Shown piece by piece: positions 15,832 to 23,896 of a stretch of 29,230 nucleotides of DNA. The stretch is from assembly GCA_934292725.1 (NCBI GenBank), contig CAKQXY010000044.1, positions 1 to 29,230 of the forward strand, in the 5' to 3' direction. The position numbers and the translations under genes were made by a program. The stretch comes from an uncultured Lachnospiraceae bacterium (GTDB lineage: Bacteria > Bacillota > Clostridia > Lachnospirales > Lachnospiraceae). Position 1 is the stretch's first letter; each line of letters starts with the position of its first letter. Below the pieces are notes generated by a model. The model was not told the DNA's origin and searched no databases. It saw nothing but the letters and a program-made list of their open reading frames with translations.

Positions 15832-15843
15832 TAAGGTACCTTA
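15832..15843. promoter_or_regulatory. 12-base perfect palindrome upstream of comM
   Basis: TAAGGTACCTTA is fully self-complementary and lies about 90 bases upstream of the comM start. It could be a regulator site. A weak promoter candidate (TTTACA, 18 bases, CATAAG on the minus strand) overlaps it, so it might control comM-dprA; this is tentative. Nothing else is recognised in 15743-15901 beyond the adjacent hairpin. Confidence 0.3.
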
Positions 15844-15901
15844 TGCTGCATTTTGTCATTTTATGTAAATGCGCAAAACTATATTTTTCTTTTGTGTATA
15901 A

Positions 15902-16834
15902 TCACTCCTGTTCGAAGTGTTCTTCGATCCAAGAAAGAATATCTTCCAGAACCTGTTTTCTTTCTGTCTCATGAAGAAGCTCATGGCGCATTCCCGGATA
16001 GAGTTTCATTGAAACGTCATGTATCCCTGCCTTTTTATAACGGTCATACACACGCGTCACTCCCTTTCCAAATTCACCTATTGCATCATCCTTTCCCGAC
16101 AAAAGAAGAATAGGCAGTCTCTTTGGAATTTTGGCTGTTCCTTTATTTTGGGCAAGCTTCATCAAAATTCGGAAGAAATCAAGATATGCACTTACAGTAA
16201 ACTGAAAGCCACAATATTCATCACCGTGATAACGATCCACCTCATCTTGATTGCTGCTTAACCAGCTTGTGCATTCCTTTTCAAAAAAGTAGTGATCATT
16301 ACTGTCTAACATCAGATAATTGATAAGATCACTCCTGTAAAAATCGCCGCGAAGCACACGTGTAAAGCCTGCCACTGCAAGGCCAAACGCTACCTTTAGC
16401 TTTCCAGGATCGCCTGTTCCCATTAAAATTGCACCATCAATCTTCGAGCCATACTGTGTGAGATACTGTCTTGAGACAAATGATCCCATGCTGTGGCCCA
16501 GCAATACAATATGACTATCTGGATACTGCTTTCTAATGTAAGCTGTCACACGTGCAACATCTGTAACAAGACAGCGATCTCCATTTTTCTTGGCAAAAAA
16601 GCCAAACTGTGAGCTGGTCTGCGCACTTTTTCCATGGCCAAGCGTATCATGGCCAATTGCGCCTATGCCATGCGCATTCAAATATTGTGCCAGCTCCTCA
16701 TAACGACCCATATGCTCTACCATTCCGTGTGTCATCTGAACGATAAGACCTGGCTTTGGCTGGTCTTTCGGCATCCAGATATACAGATGCAGACGATCTC
16801 TTCTGCTGCTTGAATCAATATACTTTTCTTTCAT
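15902..16834 (-). CDS. Alpha/beta hydrolase, monoacylglycerol lipase/lysophospholipase type
   Basis: 310 residues of the Hydrolase_4 (serine aminopeptidase S33-like) fold. The nucleophile is S115 in the elbow GHSMGS, the acid is D249 or D250 in LLLSGKDDAIG, and the histidine is H284 in PGMRHELLHE. The oxyanion-hole region THGMVEHMGRYEELAQYL (35-52) and GHDTLGHGKS (61-70) are typical of monoglyceride lipases and PldB-like lysophospholipases. No signal peptide is present, so it is cytosolic or peripheral to the membrane. AAAGG ten bases upstream of ATG supports the start. It begins 20 bases after sigK, so the two are probably co-transcribed. The true ester substrate is unknown. Confidence 0.9.
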   Translation of the reverse strand: MKEKYIDSSSRRDRLHLYIWMPKDQPKPGLIVQMTHGMVEHMGRYEELAQYLNAHGIGAIGHDTLGHGKSAQTSSQFGFFAKKNGDRCLVTDVARVTAYIRKQYPDSHIVLLGHSMGSFVSRQYLTQYGSKIDGAILMGTGDPGKLKVAFGLAVAGFTRVLRGDFYRSDLINYLMLDSNDHYFFEKECTSWLSSNQDEVDRYHGDEYCGFQFTVSAYLDFFRILMKLAQNKGTAKIPKRLPILLLSGKDDAIGEFGKGVTRVYDRYKKAGIHDVSMKLYPGMRHELLHETERKQVLEDILSWIEEHFEQE

Positions 16835-16854
16835 TTTCCGTGCCTTTCTGTGTT

Positions 16855-17478
16855 TTACATCATCAAAAAGCTTCTTAACTTCTCAAGTGCACTCTTTTCA
16901 ATGCGGCTGACATACGATCTTGAAATACCAAGCACACTTCCCACCTCTTTTTGTGTGTGAACGATATGTCCGAAAAGTCCATAGCGAAGAACAACTACTC
17001 GCTTTTCTTTAGGAAGAAGCACCGTCTGGATTCCCCTGTGCAGACGACATATATCCTCCTTTTTGCAGTAATGCTCTGAGGCATCACATTCACCAGATTC
17101 AATCACATCAAAAAGATGAATCTCATTACCTTCCTTATCCGTTCCTATTGGTTCATATAAGCTGACTTCACGGCTCATCTTTTTTTCTGCACGCAGCAGC
17201 ATCAGTATCTCATTGTCGATACATTTTGCTGCATAGCTCGACAATCGGTTTCCCCTTGAAACATCAAAAGTGTTGACCGCCTTTATAAGACCAATCGTTC
17301 CGATTGACAACAGATCATCCGTCTCCTTATCTGTAAATGCATATTTTTTGATAATATGAGCCACTAGACGCATATTATGCTCAATCAAAAGAGTCCTCGC
17401 CTCAGATGATCCCTGATTCATCTGTCTAAGATACTCCTTTTCCTGTGCCGCCGTAAGAGGTTTCTTGAACGTCTCCAA
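16855..17478 (-). CDS. sigK: Sporulation sigma factor, SigK type
   Basis: 207 residues. Region 2 contains LIEHNMRLVAHIIKKYAF, DDLLSIGTIGLIKAVNTFD and SYAAKCIDNEILMLLRAEKK. The linker SLYEPIGTDKEGNEIHLFDV is characteristic of SigK/SigE-type sporulation sigmas. Region 4.2 is QKEVGSVLGISRSYVSRIE. SigK drives late mother-cell transcription during sporulation. The TTG at 17478 is preferred because GGGGGA lies six bases upstream; a GTG at 17499 has a purine site directly abutting it. From either start there is no long hydrophobic pro-sequence, and the gene is not split by a skin-like element. It follows scpB by about 70 bases. CATATGAT in that gap could be part of a SigE-type -10, but no clear -35 goes with it. 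Confidence 0.88.
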   Translation of the reverse strand: METFKKPLTAAQEKEYLRQMNQGSSEARTLLIEHNMRLVAHIIKKYAFTDKETDDLLSIGTIGLIKAVNTFDVSRGNRLSSYAAKCIDNEILMLLRAEKKMSREVSLYEPIGTDKEGNEIHLFDVIESGECDASEHYCKKEDICRLHRGIQTVLLPKEKRVVVLRYGLFGHIVHTQKEVGSVLGISRSYVSRIEKSALEKLRSFLMM

Positions 17479-17549
17479 GCAAAATCCCCCGCTATGCACC
17501 TTTCTATATCATATGCAGTGACTCATTATTTCGTGCTTTTTTACCTTGC

Positions 17550-18113
17550 TTATACAGTTACCGGAATCTCACTTTCAGCCTCTTCCTTAAATTCCATGAT
17601 CTGTTCCGGTGCTGCCTGCGGCAGTTCTGCCACAGATGACACACCAAAACAGCGCAAAAATTCTTCTGTCGTAGCAAATAATACAGGACGCCCCGGCGCA
17701 TCAAGTCTTCCAATTTCTTCAATCAGATCATAATCCATAAGCTTCGCAATTGCATGATCTGACTTCACCCCTCGGATACGCTCAATTTCACCTCTTGTGA
17801 CAGGCTGCTTGTACGCCACAATAGAGAGTGTTTCAAGCACTGAATCACTTAAAACCTGCTTTTGCGGTCTTGATGCAATGCGTATCAAATACTCATAATA
17901 CTGCGGCTTTGTGCAAAGCTGAACACTATCTTCCAAAAAGACAAGCTGAATGCCTCTTTGCTTTTCGCTGTATTCCTTTGCCATATCCTGTAATATCTGT
18001 TTGATTTCTTCTTGTGTCAGCTTAAGTGCCTCTGCTAACGTTTTGATTTCTACGCTTTTTCCCATTGTGAATAAAATACTTTCCAAAATAGGATAATAGT
18101 CGCGTTTTTCCAT
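17550..18113 (-). CDS. scpB: Segregation and condensation protein B
   Basis: 187 residues with two winged-helix domains typical of ScpB. Clear segments are ILESILFTMGKSVEIKTLAEAL at the start, ETLSIVAYKQPVTRGEIERIRG (the strongest ScpB signature) and LIEEIGRLDAPGRPVLFATTEEFLRCFG. ScpB dimers bind the ScpA kleisin bridging the SMC ATPases and regulate chromosome organisation and segregation. ATG at 18113 with AGGAG ten bases upstream is preferred to an in-frame start at 18161, which lies in the scpA-scpB gap and lacks a good site. It is co-transcribed after scpA, with about 70 bases between them. Confidence 0.95.
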   Translation of the reverse strand: MEKRDYYPILESILFTMGKSVEIKTLAEALKLTQEEIKQILQDMAKEYSEKQRGIQLVFLEDSVQLCTKPQYYEYLIRIASRPQKQVLSDSVLETLSIVAYKQPVTRGEIERIRGVKSDHAIAKLMDYDLIEEIGRLDAPGRPVLFATTEEFLRCFGVSSVAELPQAAPEQIMEFKEEAESEIPVTV

Positions 18114-18183
18114 AATGCTGTTACTCCTGTTTCTATCTGGCACATGCCTGTCAGCTGCCATCTTTGTTCATTTGTATAAGCAG

Positions 18184-18969
18184 TTAATCATACTGCTCCA
18201 TATCTTCTCTTGTGATCGTCGTAGTACATTCCTCATTCCAGTCAAGATGAATATCCCTAAATGTTCCCTCCTGCTTAACAGTAAGGCGTCCAATCTTGAT
18301 TAACTCAAGACAAGCGAGAAACGTAACAACCACATCTGCTTTTGTATACTGCTTTTGAAGTAGCCCTCGAAATGAAAAATGCTTTTTTTGCTGTGCATAT
18401 TCATAAACAAGCGCCAGCTTTTGCGACAAGCGCACCGGATCCTTTTCAATATTGCCAAATTTGCTTCTCACAGGATCAATCTTGTCCACCTGACGGCGCG
18501 TCACCATACGATAAATTTCCTGAAGACGCTCTAATGTCACGCGGCTTAACATATCCTGCACATTAACAGGAGGCTCATATTTTGACACTTCATCTGGGAT
18601 TGTTGGATCCTTGTAAAGCAAGCGCGACGCCAAAAGCTGCCTGCTTTTTAACTGCTCACCTAAACTTTTGTATGTTTTATATTCAACAAGACGAGTCACT
18701 AATTCTTCTCTTGGGTCAATCTCGTCGCCATTTTCATCCTTCTCAGCAGGAAGCAGAAGTCTGGATTTTATATCCAGAAGCGTCGCTGTCATGACAAGAA
18801 ACTCACTGACAATATCAAGATCCTCTTCCTCCATGGCATTGACATACTCCATATACTGATTTGTAATTTCAAAAATCGGAATATCGTATATGCTGACTTT
18901 ATTTTTTTCAATCAAATGAAGGAGCAGATCAAGCGGCCCCTCAAATTTTTCCAGTTTGTATGATAACAT
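18184..18969 (-). CDS. scpA: Segregation and condensation protein A (kleisin)
   Basis: 261 residues. The N-terminal kleisin helix reads KLEKFEGPLDLLLHLIEKNK, followed by DIPIFEITNQYMEYV and EFLVMTATLLDIKSRLLLP, the standard ScpA signatures. A charged central linker joins to a C-terminal winged helix ending in VTFLACLELIKIGRLTVKQ, which contacts the SMC head. ScpA closes the SMC ring together with ScpB. AGGAG six bases upstream of ATG fixes the start. The promoter at 19002-19030 begins the scpA-scpB-sigK-hydrolase unit, so chromosome-organising and late-sporulation genes share a transcript here. Confidence 0.96.
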   Translation of the reverse strand: MLSYKLEKFEGPLDLLLHLIEKNKVSIYDIPIFEITNQYMEYVNAMEEEDLDIVSEFLVMTATLLDIKSRLLLPAEKDENGDEIDPREELVTRLVEYKTYKSLGEQLKSRQLLASRLLYKDPTIPDEVSKYEPPVNVQDMLSRVTLERLQEIYRMVTRRQVDKIDPVRSKFGNIEKDPVRLSQKLALVYEYAQQKKHFSFRGLLQKQYTKADVVVTFLACLELIKIGRLTVKQEGTFRDIHLDWNEECTTTITREDMEQYD

Positions 18970-19001
18970 CCGACACTCCTTTTCTATAGTTAGACGATAT
19001 C

Positions 19002-19030
19002 AGTATAGCATACTATACAATGAAATTCAA
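19002..19030 (-). promoter_or_regulatory. Promoter of the scpA unit with an inverted repeat
   Basis: TTGAAT (19025-19030), a 17-base spacer and TATACT (19002-19007) with an extended TG. The inverted repeat GTATAG-CATA-CTATAC (19003-19018) overlaps the -10 and part of the spacer. The -35 runs into the end of the upstream phosphoesterase gene. Confidence 0.6.
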
Positions 19031-19908
19031 TGAGTTTTCCATGTCAAAACAACAAGCTGCGGCAAATTGTTAAGGCGCACATTGATGCTGTGCGTGCCTA
19101 AACCTCCGCTGACTATGATATTTGTATTTTTCTGTGTCACACTTCCTCTTGCAAGAGGTGAGAAAAACTGCAGCTGCGGTGTCATCACACCGCCAAGACC
19201 AGGGATTCTAATGGTACCTCCATGAAAATGGCCACTAAGCACCAAATCGGCACCCCAATCGGCATATGTCTTTGCAAATGTTGGTGTGTGTGCAAGCAGC
19301 AGTTCAAAGTTTTTGTCTGAGGCTTTTCCAATTTTTTTATCCAGATACCCGACTGATAATGACGGAATACGCCCCTTTCGATAGCATTCCCGTGGCAGCG
19401 TGATGCCGCTTATACGCATCGTACCACCATTTTTTATGATCTCTTCACTTTTATTGACAAGAACATGCATACCACTATCTTTAAGCACTTTCCAGTAACT
19501 CTGCCACCAGCCAGAATACGTAAGTGGCTCTTCCTTCATGCGCTGTTCATGATTGCCAAATGCGTAATACACTGGATATCGCTCAACAAGTTTTTCATAC
19601 AAGCTGGTAAGCATATCAAAATGAGGTGCAGCCCACTCTTTTACTACTAGCATATCACCTCCAATTAAAACAATATCAGGCTGTTCTTTTTCAATTGCCG
19701 CAAGCAAATCTTCATTCTCCATGCCAAAGCTATTATCATGCAGATCAGAAAGAAAAACAGCCTTAAAGCCATTCCATTCCAAACCAAGCTTATCTGTTTT
19801 AATGTCATAGTGCACAACATCAAGATGAGTTCGTTCATATTCTGAGCGGGCAAACGCAGCTGCACCCGTAAATGCAGCTGCTGTGCCTGCCATAATCCAT
19901 TTGTTCAT
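19027..19908 (-). CDS. Membrane-anchored metallophosphoesterase (YkuE-like)
   Basis: 293 residues. The N terminus (about 1-20) is hydrophobic and alanine-rich, either a signal anchor or an uncleaved signal peptide. The calcineurin-like metal-binding motifs are complete and in order: FLSDLHDN (D55, H57), IGGDM (D85), FGNHE (N119, H120), LLAHTP (H207) and SGHFHGG (H227, H229). Relatives include YkuE-type phosphoesterases that act at the membrane or cell surface on lipid or cell-wall substrates. The substrate is not evident. AGGAA seven bases before ATG supports the start. It follows the D-Ala-D-Ala carboxypeptidase gene by 44 bases without a terminator, so a shared transcript and an envelope role are likely. 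Confidence 0.9.
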   Translation of the reverse strand: MNKWIMAGTAAAFTGAAAFARSEYERTHLDVVHYDIKTDKLGLEWNGFKAVFLSDLHDNSFGMENEDLLAAIEKEQPDIVLIGGDMLVVKEWAAPHFDMLTSLYEKLVERYPVYYAFGNHEQRMKEEPLTYSGWWQSYWKVLKDSGMHVLVNKSEEIIKNGGTMRISGITLPRECYRKGRIPSLSVGYLDKKIGKASDKNFELLLAHTPTFAKTYADWGADLVLSGHFHGGTIRIPGLGGVMTPQLQFFSPLARGSVTQKNTNIIVSGGLGTHSINVRLNNLPQLVVLTWKTH

Positions 19909-19952
19909 TTATATTTCCTTTCGTTCTTTTAATCAAGTTGCGGCGGATTTAT

Positions 19953-21134
19953 TTAAATAACTGCCATCCACTGCAGCACAATGTTAAGCAGATAATCGAA
20001 AAATTTTGCCTCACGGACAGACTCGCCTGCGTAAATGCCGATACTTCCAAGCTCTTTTCCATTCAGCCGGTAAGTCACCGTACCAATCTGCTCCCCCTTT
20101 TCAATTGGTGCTGTAAGCTCATTTGTTGTAAGCACCCTTTCCATATTTGAAAAATCTTCACCTGACACAAACAGCCATGAAAAATTTTCCTTATATACAG
20201 CCGGAACCTGCTTATCTATTCCTCCCTTTACTAGTATAGGCATAAGTTCGGGAGGATTTTCATCCTGATACAGCTTACATGTTGTATAGCCAAATTGGAG
20301 CAGTGACTGTGCCTCACTGAAGCGATCTTTATAGTTTGGGCAGCCCATGATAACAGCTATTAACTCCACACCATCCTTATTTGCTGTCGCACATACACAA
20401 TACTTTGCTTTATTTGTTGAACCTGTTTTTAAACCTGTCGTATATGGGTACTGTTTTAAAAGCTTGTTAGTATTGGCAAGTCCAAATTCCTTGCTTCCCT
20501 GCATTGTTACATGGGTAATATTTTCCATCCAGATCGTCGTATATGATTTAATCTGCGGATAACGTGTTATCAGCTCCTGCGCCATAAGTGCGATATCACG
20601 TGCTGTTGTATAATGATTGTCTGAATCAGTTAACCCACAGCAGTCCTCGAAATGCGTATTTTCCATTCCAAGAGAGGCAGCTCGCTCATTCATCATTTGA
20701 ACAAAGCCTGACTCGCTTCCCGCTATGTACTCTGCCATTGCAACACTTGCATCATTTCCACTAGAAACCATAATGCATTTGATCAATGTGTCAACTGTCT
20801 GCTTTTCTCCTTCTTCCAGATAGACCTGAGAGCCTCCCATTGATTTTGCATAGGCACTCGTCACAACCTCATCTTCAAGAGAAATTTTTCCTGATTCAAT
20901 GGCATCAAAAATCAAAATTGCCGTCATGATCTTTGTTATACTAGCAGGACTTCTTCTTTCATCAGGTGCTTTCTCGTATATAACGCTTTTTGTAGAGGCT
21001 TCCATCAATATAGCAGATGGACAGGTGAGCGAAATCCCACCCGCCGTCTCATCTGCACAGGAAGGCTGCGGCAAGCCAAATGTAGTGACAAGAATAATAA
21101 GGCATAAAAAAGCGATCCAAATTCGTTTTTTCAC
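19953..21134 (-). CDS. D-alanyl-D-alanine carboxypeptidase (DacF/DacB-like, PBP5 family)
   Basis: 393 residues. A signal peptide (basic MKKR, then hydrophobic residues to about 20, cleavage near 27) is followed by the peptidase S11 domain, with S65-I-T-K68 (nucleophile and general base), S125-G-N127 and K236-T-G238. A C-terminal PBP5_C-like beta domain (about 285-370) and a final hydrophobic, membrane-associating tail follow. It trims the terminal D-Ala of peptidoglycan pentapeptides outside the membrane. The GTG at 21134 with GGGAG six bases upstream is preferred to an in-frame ATG at 21164 that lacks a site and would spoil the signal peptide. Proximity to scpA and scpB recalls the dacF/dacB neighbourhood of Bacillus. 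Confidence 0.93.
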   Translation of the reverse strand: MKKRIWIAFLCLIILVTTFGLPQPSCADETAGGISLTCPSAILMEASTKSVIYEKAPDERRSPASITKIMTAILIFDAIESGKISLEDEVVTSAYAKSMGGSQVYLEEGEKQTVDTLIKCIMVSSGNDASVAMAEYIAGSESGFVQMMNERAASLGMENTHFEDCCGLTDSDNHYTTARDIALMAQELITRYPQIKSYTTIWMENITHVTMQGSKEFGLANTNKLLKQYPYTTGLKTGSTNKAKYCVCATANKDGVELIAVIMGCPNYKDRFSEAQSLLQFGYTTCKLYQDENPPELMPILVKGGIDKQVPAVYKENFSWLFVSGEDFSNMERVLTTNELTAPIEKGEQIGTVTYRLNGKELGSIGIYAGESVREAKFFDYLLNIVLQWMAVI

Positions 21135-21200
21135 TGTTTGCTCCCACAGGATGTTCACTATCATTTTAATTCAAATTGAGTCAAAAGTATACCTTGATTT

Positions 21201-21371
21201 TCACATTTTCTGTTCGTCTTTTGTTTTGTTTGTGCATAAAATTTCCTGTTTTATGCGCTGCTTTTCAAGCCACAGCTGTGAAATCATTTCTGCATTTTTT
21301 GCCGCTGCTGCAAGTGAAAAACAGACAATGACCGCGGCAATGATAATTATCACAAAAACAATCAGCCACAT
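21201..21371 (-). CDS. Small single-span membrane protein, 56 residues
   Basis: ATG at 21371 is preceded by AAAGGAG with seven bases of spacing. The frame runs to TGA at 21201. The product starts MWLIVFVIIIIAAVIVC, an unbroken hydrophobic span of about 24 residues, followed by a charged, lysine- and glutamine-rich tail of about 32 residues that would face the cytoplasm. No family is recognised. It precedes the D-Ala-D-Ala carboxypeptidase gene by 66 bases and appears to be the first gene of that unit. A TATACT hexamer upstream (21410-21415) could be its -10, but no good -35 goes with it. The strong ribosome binding site and coherent topology argue that it is real. Confidence 0.65.
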   Translation of the reverse strand: MWLIVFVIIIIAAVIVCFSLAAAAKNAEMISQLWLEKQRIKQEILCTNKTKDEQKM

Positions 21372-21437
21372 AAAAAATCTCCTTTCCTGTCAAACATTTA
21401 CACTTTTATAGTATACCTGAAACGATAATCTTTACAC

Positions 21438-21466
21438 TTGACATTCCAAATCTTCCTATTTATAAT
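21438..21466 (+). promoter_or_regulatory. Consensus promoter of the DAHP synthase gene
   Basis: Perfect TTGACA (21438-21443), 17-base spacer and perfect TATAAT (21461-21466). The start near 21473 leaves a leader of about 32 bases, too short for a T-box or attenuator. The divergent small membrane gene begins 67 bases to the left of the -35. Confidence 0.85.
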
Positions 21467-21504
21467 TGTGAGTGTCTTTACTAGATGAGAAAAGAGGAAT
21501 TACT

Positions 21505-22533
21505 ATGAGTTTTAATTTTGTGAAAAAGCTTCCTACGCCTGCCGAGATTCGTGAACAGTACCCGGTATCTGACGCGATTATACAGGTTAAAAAGGAACGT
21601 GATGAGATGATCCGCAAGGTATTTACCGGCGAGAGTGACAAATTTCTTGTCATTATTGGTCCTTGCTCTGCTGATAACGAAGATGCAGTTTTAGATTATG
21701 TTCACCGACTGGCACGTGTTCAGGAGAAGGTTTCTGACAAGCTGATTCTGATTCCGCGTATCTACACAAACAAGCCGCGTACTACTGGTGAAGGCTATAA
21801 GGGCATGGTTCACCAGCCAGACCCTGAGAAAAAACCGGATATGTTAGCCGGAATCCTTGCAATACGCCATATGCACATGCGTGCTGTTGCTGAGACTGGT
21901 ATGACTGCTGCCGATGAGATGCTGTATCCGGAAAACTGGCGTTACCTGTCAGATATTCTTTCATATGTTGCTGTCGGTGCCCGTTCTGTTGAAAATCAGC
22001 AGCATCGTCTGACAGTAAGCGGAATTGACATTCCTGCTGGTATGAAAAACCCGACAAGCGGTGACTTATCTGTTATGTTAAACTCCGTTGTTGCTGCACA
22101 GCATGGACATGACTTTATCTTCCGCGGCTGGGAAGTTCAGACAGATGGAAATCCATTAACTCACACTATTTTGCGCGGTGCTGTTGATAAATACGGAAAA
22201 ACAATTCCGAACTATCACTATGAGGATCTTTATCGTCTGTACGAAATGTATCAGGAAAGAAATCTGCTTAATCCAGCATGTGTTGTTGATGCTAATCACT
22301 CCAACTCTGGAAAGAGACATATGGAGCAGATCCGTATCGTAAAGGAAGTTATGCACAGCCGTACTCACTCTAAGGAAATTGAAAATCTTGTAAAGGGTGT
22401 AATGATTGAAAGCTACATCGAAGCCGGAAGTCAAAAGATTGGTGAGCACATCTACGGAAAATCAATCACTGATCCATGTCTTGATTGGGACAGCTCCGAG
22501 CAGCTGATCTACACTATTGCAGAGCGCGTATAA
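21505..22533 (+). CDS. 3-deoxy-7-phosphoheptulonate (DAHP) synthase, class I AroF/G/H type
   Basis: 342 residues. It condenses phosphoenolpyruvate and erythrose-4-phosphate in the first step of the shikimate pathway. Visible class I motifs are IGPCSADN (51-58), IPRIYTNKPRTTGEGYKG (83-100, phosphate-binding), MLYPENWRYLSDILSYVAVGARSVENQ, GMKNPTSGDL, VDANHSNSGK and GVMIESYIEAGSQ. The longer in-frame start at 21472 is rejected because it begins at the transcription start; ATG at 21505 has GAGGA six bases upstream. It is the only plus-strand gene in the window. It has a perfect-consensus promoter and a bidirectional terminator, so it is a monocistronic gene. Feedback by aromatic amino acids is usual for the family but cannot be assigned here. 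Confidence 0.95.
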   Translation: MSFNFVKKLPTPAEIREQYPVSDAIIQVKKERDEMIRKVFTGESDKFLVIIGPCSADNEDAVLDYVHRLARVQEKVSDKLILIPRIYTNKPRTTGEGYKGMVHQPDPEKKPDMLAGILAIRHMHMRAVAETGMTAADEMLYPENWRYLSDILSYVAVGARSVENQQHRLTVSGIDIPAGMKNPTSGDLSVMLNSVVAAQHGHDFIFRGWEVQTDGNPLTHTILRGAVDKYGKTIPNYHYEDLYRLYEMYQERNLLNPACVVDANHSNSGKRHMEQIRIVKEVMHSRTHSKEIENLVKGVMIESYIEAGSQKIGEHIYGKSITDPCLDWDSSEQLIYTIAERV

Positions 22534-22540
22534 TATATAC

Positions 22541-22577
22541 AAAAAAGTGCCCGCGGCTGACCGCCAGGCACTTTTTT
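22541..22577. terminator. Bidirectional rho-independent terminator between the DAHP synthase and ftsW-like genes
   Basis: Perfect 11-base arms AAAAAAGTGCC (22541-22551) and GGCACTTTTTT (22567-22577) with a GC-rich 15-base loop. T-runs occur in both directions, so it can end both the DAHP synthase transcript and the long minus-strand operon that finishes at 22593. Confidence 0.9.
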
Positions 22578-22592
22578 ATTTGAAATAAATTT

Positions 22593-23870
22593 TTATCTGT
22601 GTGTTCTTGCCGAATCAAGACGGCGTCTCCATCCTGCTGCTCCGATACCGCCTCGCTGCTCCATCTGGGCAACATGGCGTTCTGCTTCCTCAAAAAATCT
22701 GCGTTCCTTCGCATACTTGTCTACATTTAATACCATTCCAAGCTCTGCAAGCAGGAAAACAACTGATGTACCACCAGCACTGAAAAATGGAAGTGTGACA
22801 CCTGTTGTCGGAATTACACTAGTGACAACCATCACATTTATCAATAACTGGAGCGCGATCTGCGTAAACACACCTATTGCCAATACTTTTCCTTCAATAT
22901 CCCATGCATTCTGCGCAATCTTGTAAATACGATACAGCAAATATCCAAATAATGTCATCATCACTATAACGCCAAACACGCCAAGTTCCTCGCAGATAAT
23001 AGCCAGAATAAAGTCATTATAAGAATATGACAGCTTGAATTTAATAAGGCTCTGTCCAAGACCCTTGCCCCAGAAACCGCCTGCGCCAATTGCATAGCGC
23101 GCCTGCATCGCCTGAAGACCTTCGTCTGCTGCATATTCCTCTGGATGAAGCCATGCACGTATACGCACGAATCTAAAGTTTTCTGCGCCCTGATGCATCA
23201 AAAGATAAACAGTAACAAAAATTGCTGCTATGATAACTAATGCAAGACCAATCAGGAAATACCAGTAAAGATCTGGCTTTTTTACACTTGATAAAATTAT
23301 AACAGCACAAATACAAAACAAAACGATAACTGTACTTAAATTATTTGAGAAGAAGAATAAAAAGCCCAAAAGTGCAATAGCAAGCAGGCACGCAAGCACC
23401 TGATTATACCACCTGTTTAATCCCCAATAGCTCACATAATAAGCAAAGAAAATAATTATGGCTGCCTTTATTGGCTCAGCTGCCTGAAAGCTGATGGAAC
23501 CAAGTTTTATCCATCTTGTTGCACCAAGCTCACTGTGAGCTAGCGGCGTCTTTAGTGCCGCAATAATACATACTGCTAAAAAAAGCCAAAACCAGCCCCA
23601 GCCAAACCGCACAATACGGTGATAATTAATATATGAAGCAATAATCATTATGATAAATCCAAATATTACATTTTTAAGCTGATTATTCATAAAATAGCTA
23701 TAATTCTTTGTAATCGAATTGTTATAGCTGGCACTGTATACCATAATAATTCCGTATACATTTAAGAAAATAATCGTAAAAAACAGATTATGATCAAGCG
23801 GTCCCCATACAACGCTTGTTTTCACAAACTCCTTCATACGACGTCCAAGAGACGCTTTCTTTTTTTTCAT
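22593..23870 (-). CDS. SEDS peptidoglycan glycosyltransferase, FtsW/SpoVE/RodA family
   Basis: 425 residues with about ten hydrophobic segments. SEDS motifs are present: GATRWIKLGSISFQAAEPIK (115-135, normally QPSE, here QAAE), the YSYNDFILAIICEELG region with the expected catalytic D286 and E294/E295, and TGVTLPFFSAGGTS near the end. SEDS proteins polymerise lipid II glycan chains together with a class B PBP. FtsW/SpoVE rather than RodA is favoured by the PFFSAGG context and the Arg-rich C-terminal tail, but this is not certain. No class B PBP gene is beside it. It is the last gene of an operon, 26 bases after the histidine kinase, and AAAGG sits ten bases upstream of its ATG. A terminator follows. 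Confidence 0.9.
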   Translation of the reverse strand: MKKKKASLGRRMKEFVKTSVVWGPLDHNLFFTIIFLNVYGIIMVYSASYNNSITKNYSYFMNNQLKNVIFGFIIMIIASYINYHRIVRFGWGWFWLFLAVCIIAALKTPLAHSELGATRWIKLGSISFQAAEPIKAAIIIFFAYYVSYWGLNRWYNQVLACLLAIALLGFLFFFSNNLSTVIVLFCICAVIILSSVKKPDLYWYFLIGLALVIIAAIFVTVYLLMHQGAENFRFVRIRAWLHPEEYAADEGLQAMQARYAIGAGGFWGKGLGQSLIKFKLSYSYNDFILAIICEELGVFGVIVMMTLFGYLLYRIYKIAQNAWDIEGKVLAIGVFTQIALQLLINVMVVTSVIPTTGVTLPFFSAGGTSVVFLLAELGMVLNVDKYAKERRFFEEAERHVAQMEQRGGIGAAGWRRRLDSARTHR

Positions 23871-23896
23871 AAAATATTAACCTTTCATTCTTGTTC

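Noticed and set aside
17500..17549. SigE-type promoter before sigK (CATATGAT)
   Set aside because: The -10-like octamer has no suitable -35 at the required distance, so it is noted in the gene entry but not annotated.
20899..21411. Open frame of 170 codons on the plus strand opposite the carboxypeptidase gene and the small membrane protein
   Set aside because: It is a shadow of well-supported minus-strand genes, lacks a ribosome binding site and encodes a low-complexity product.
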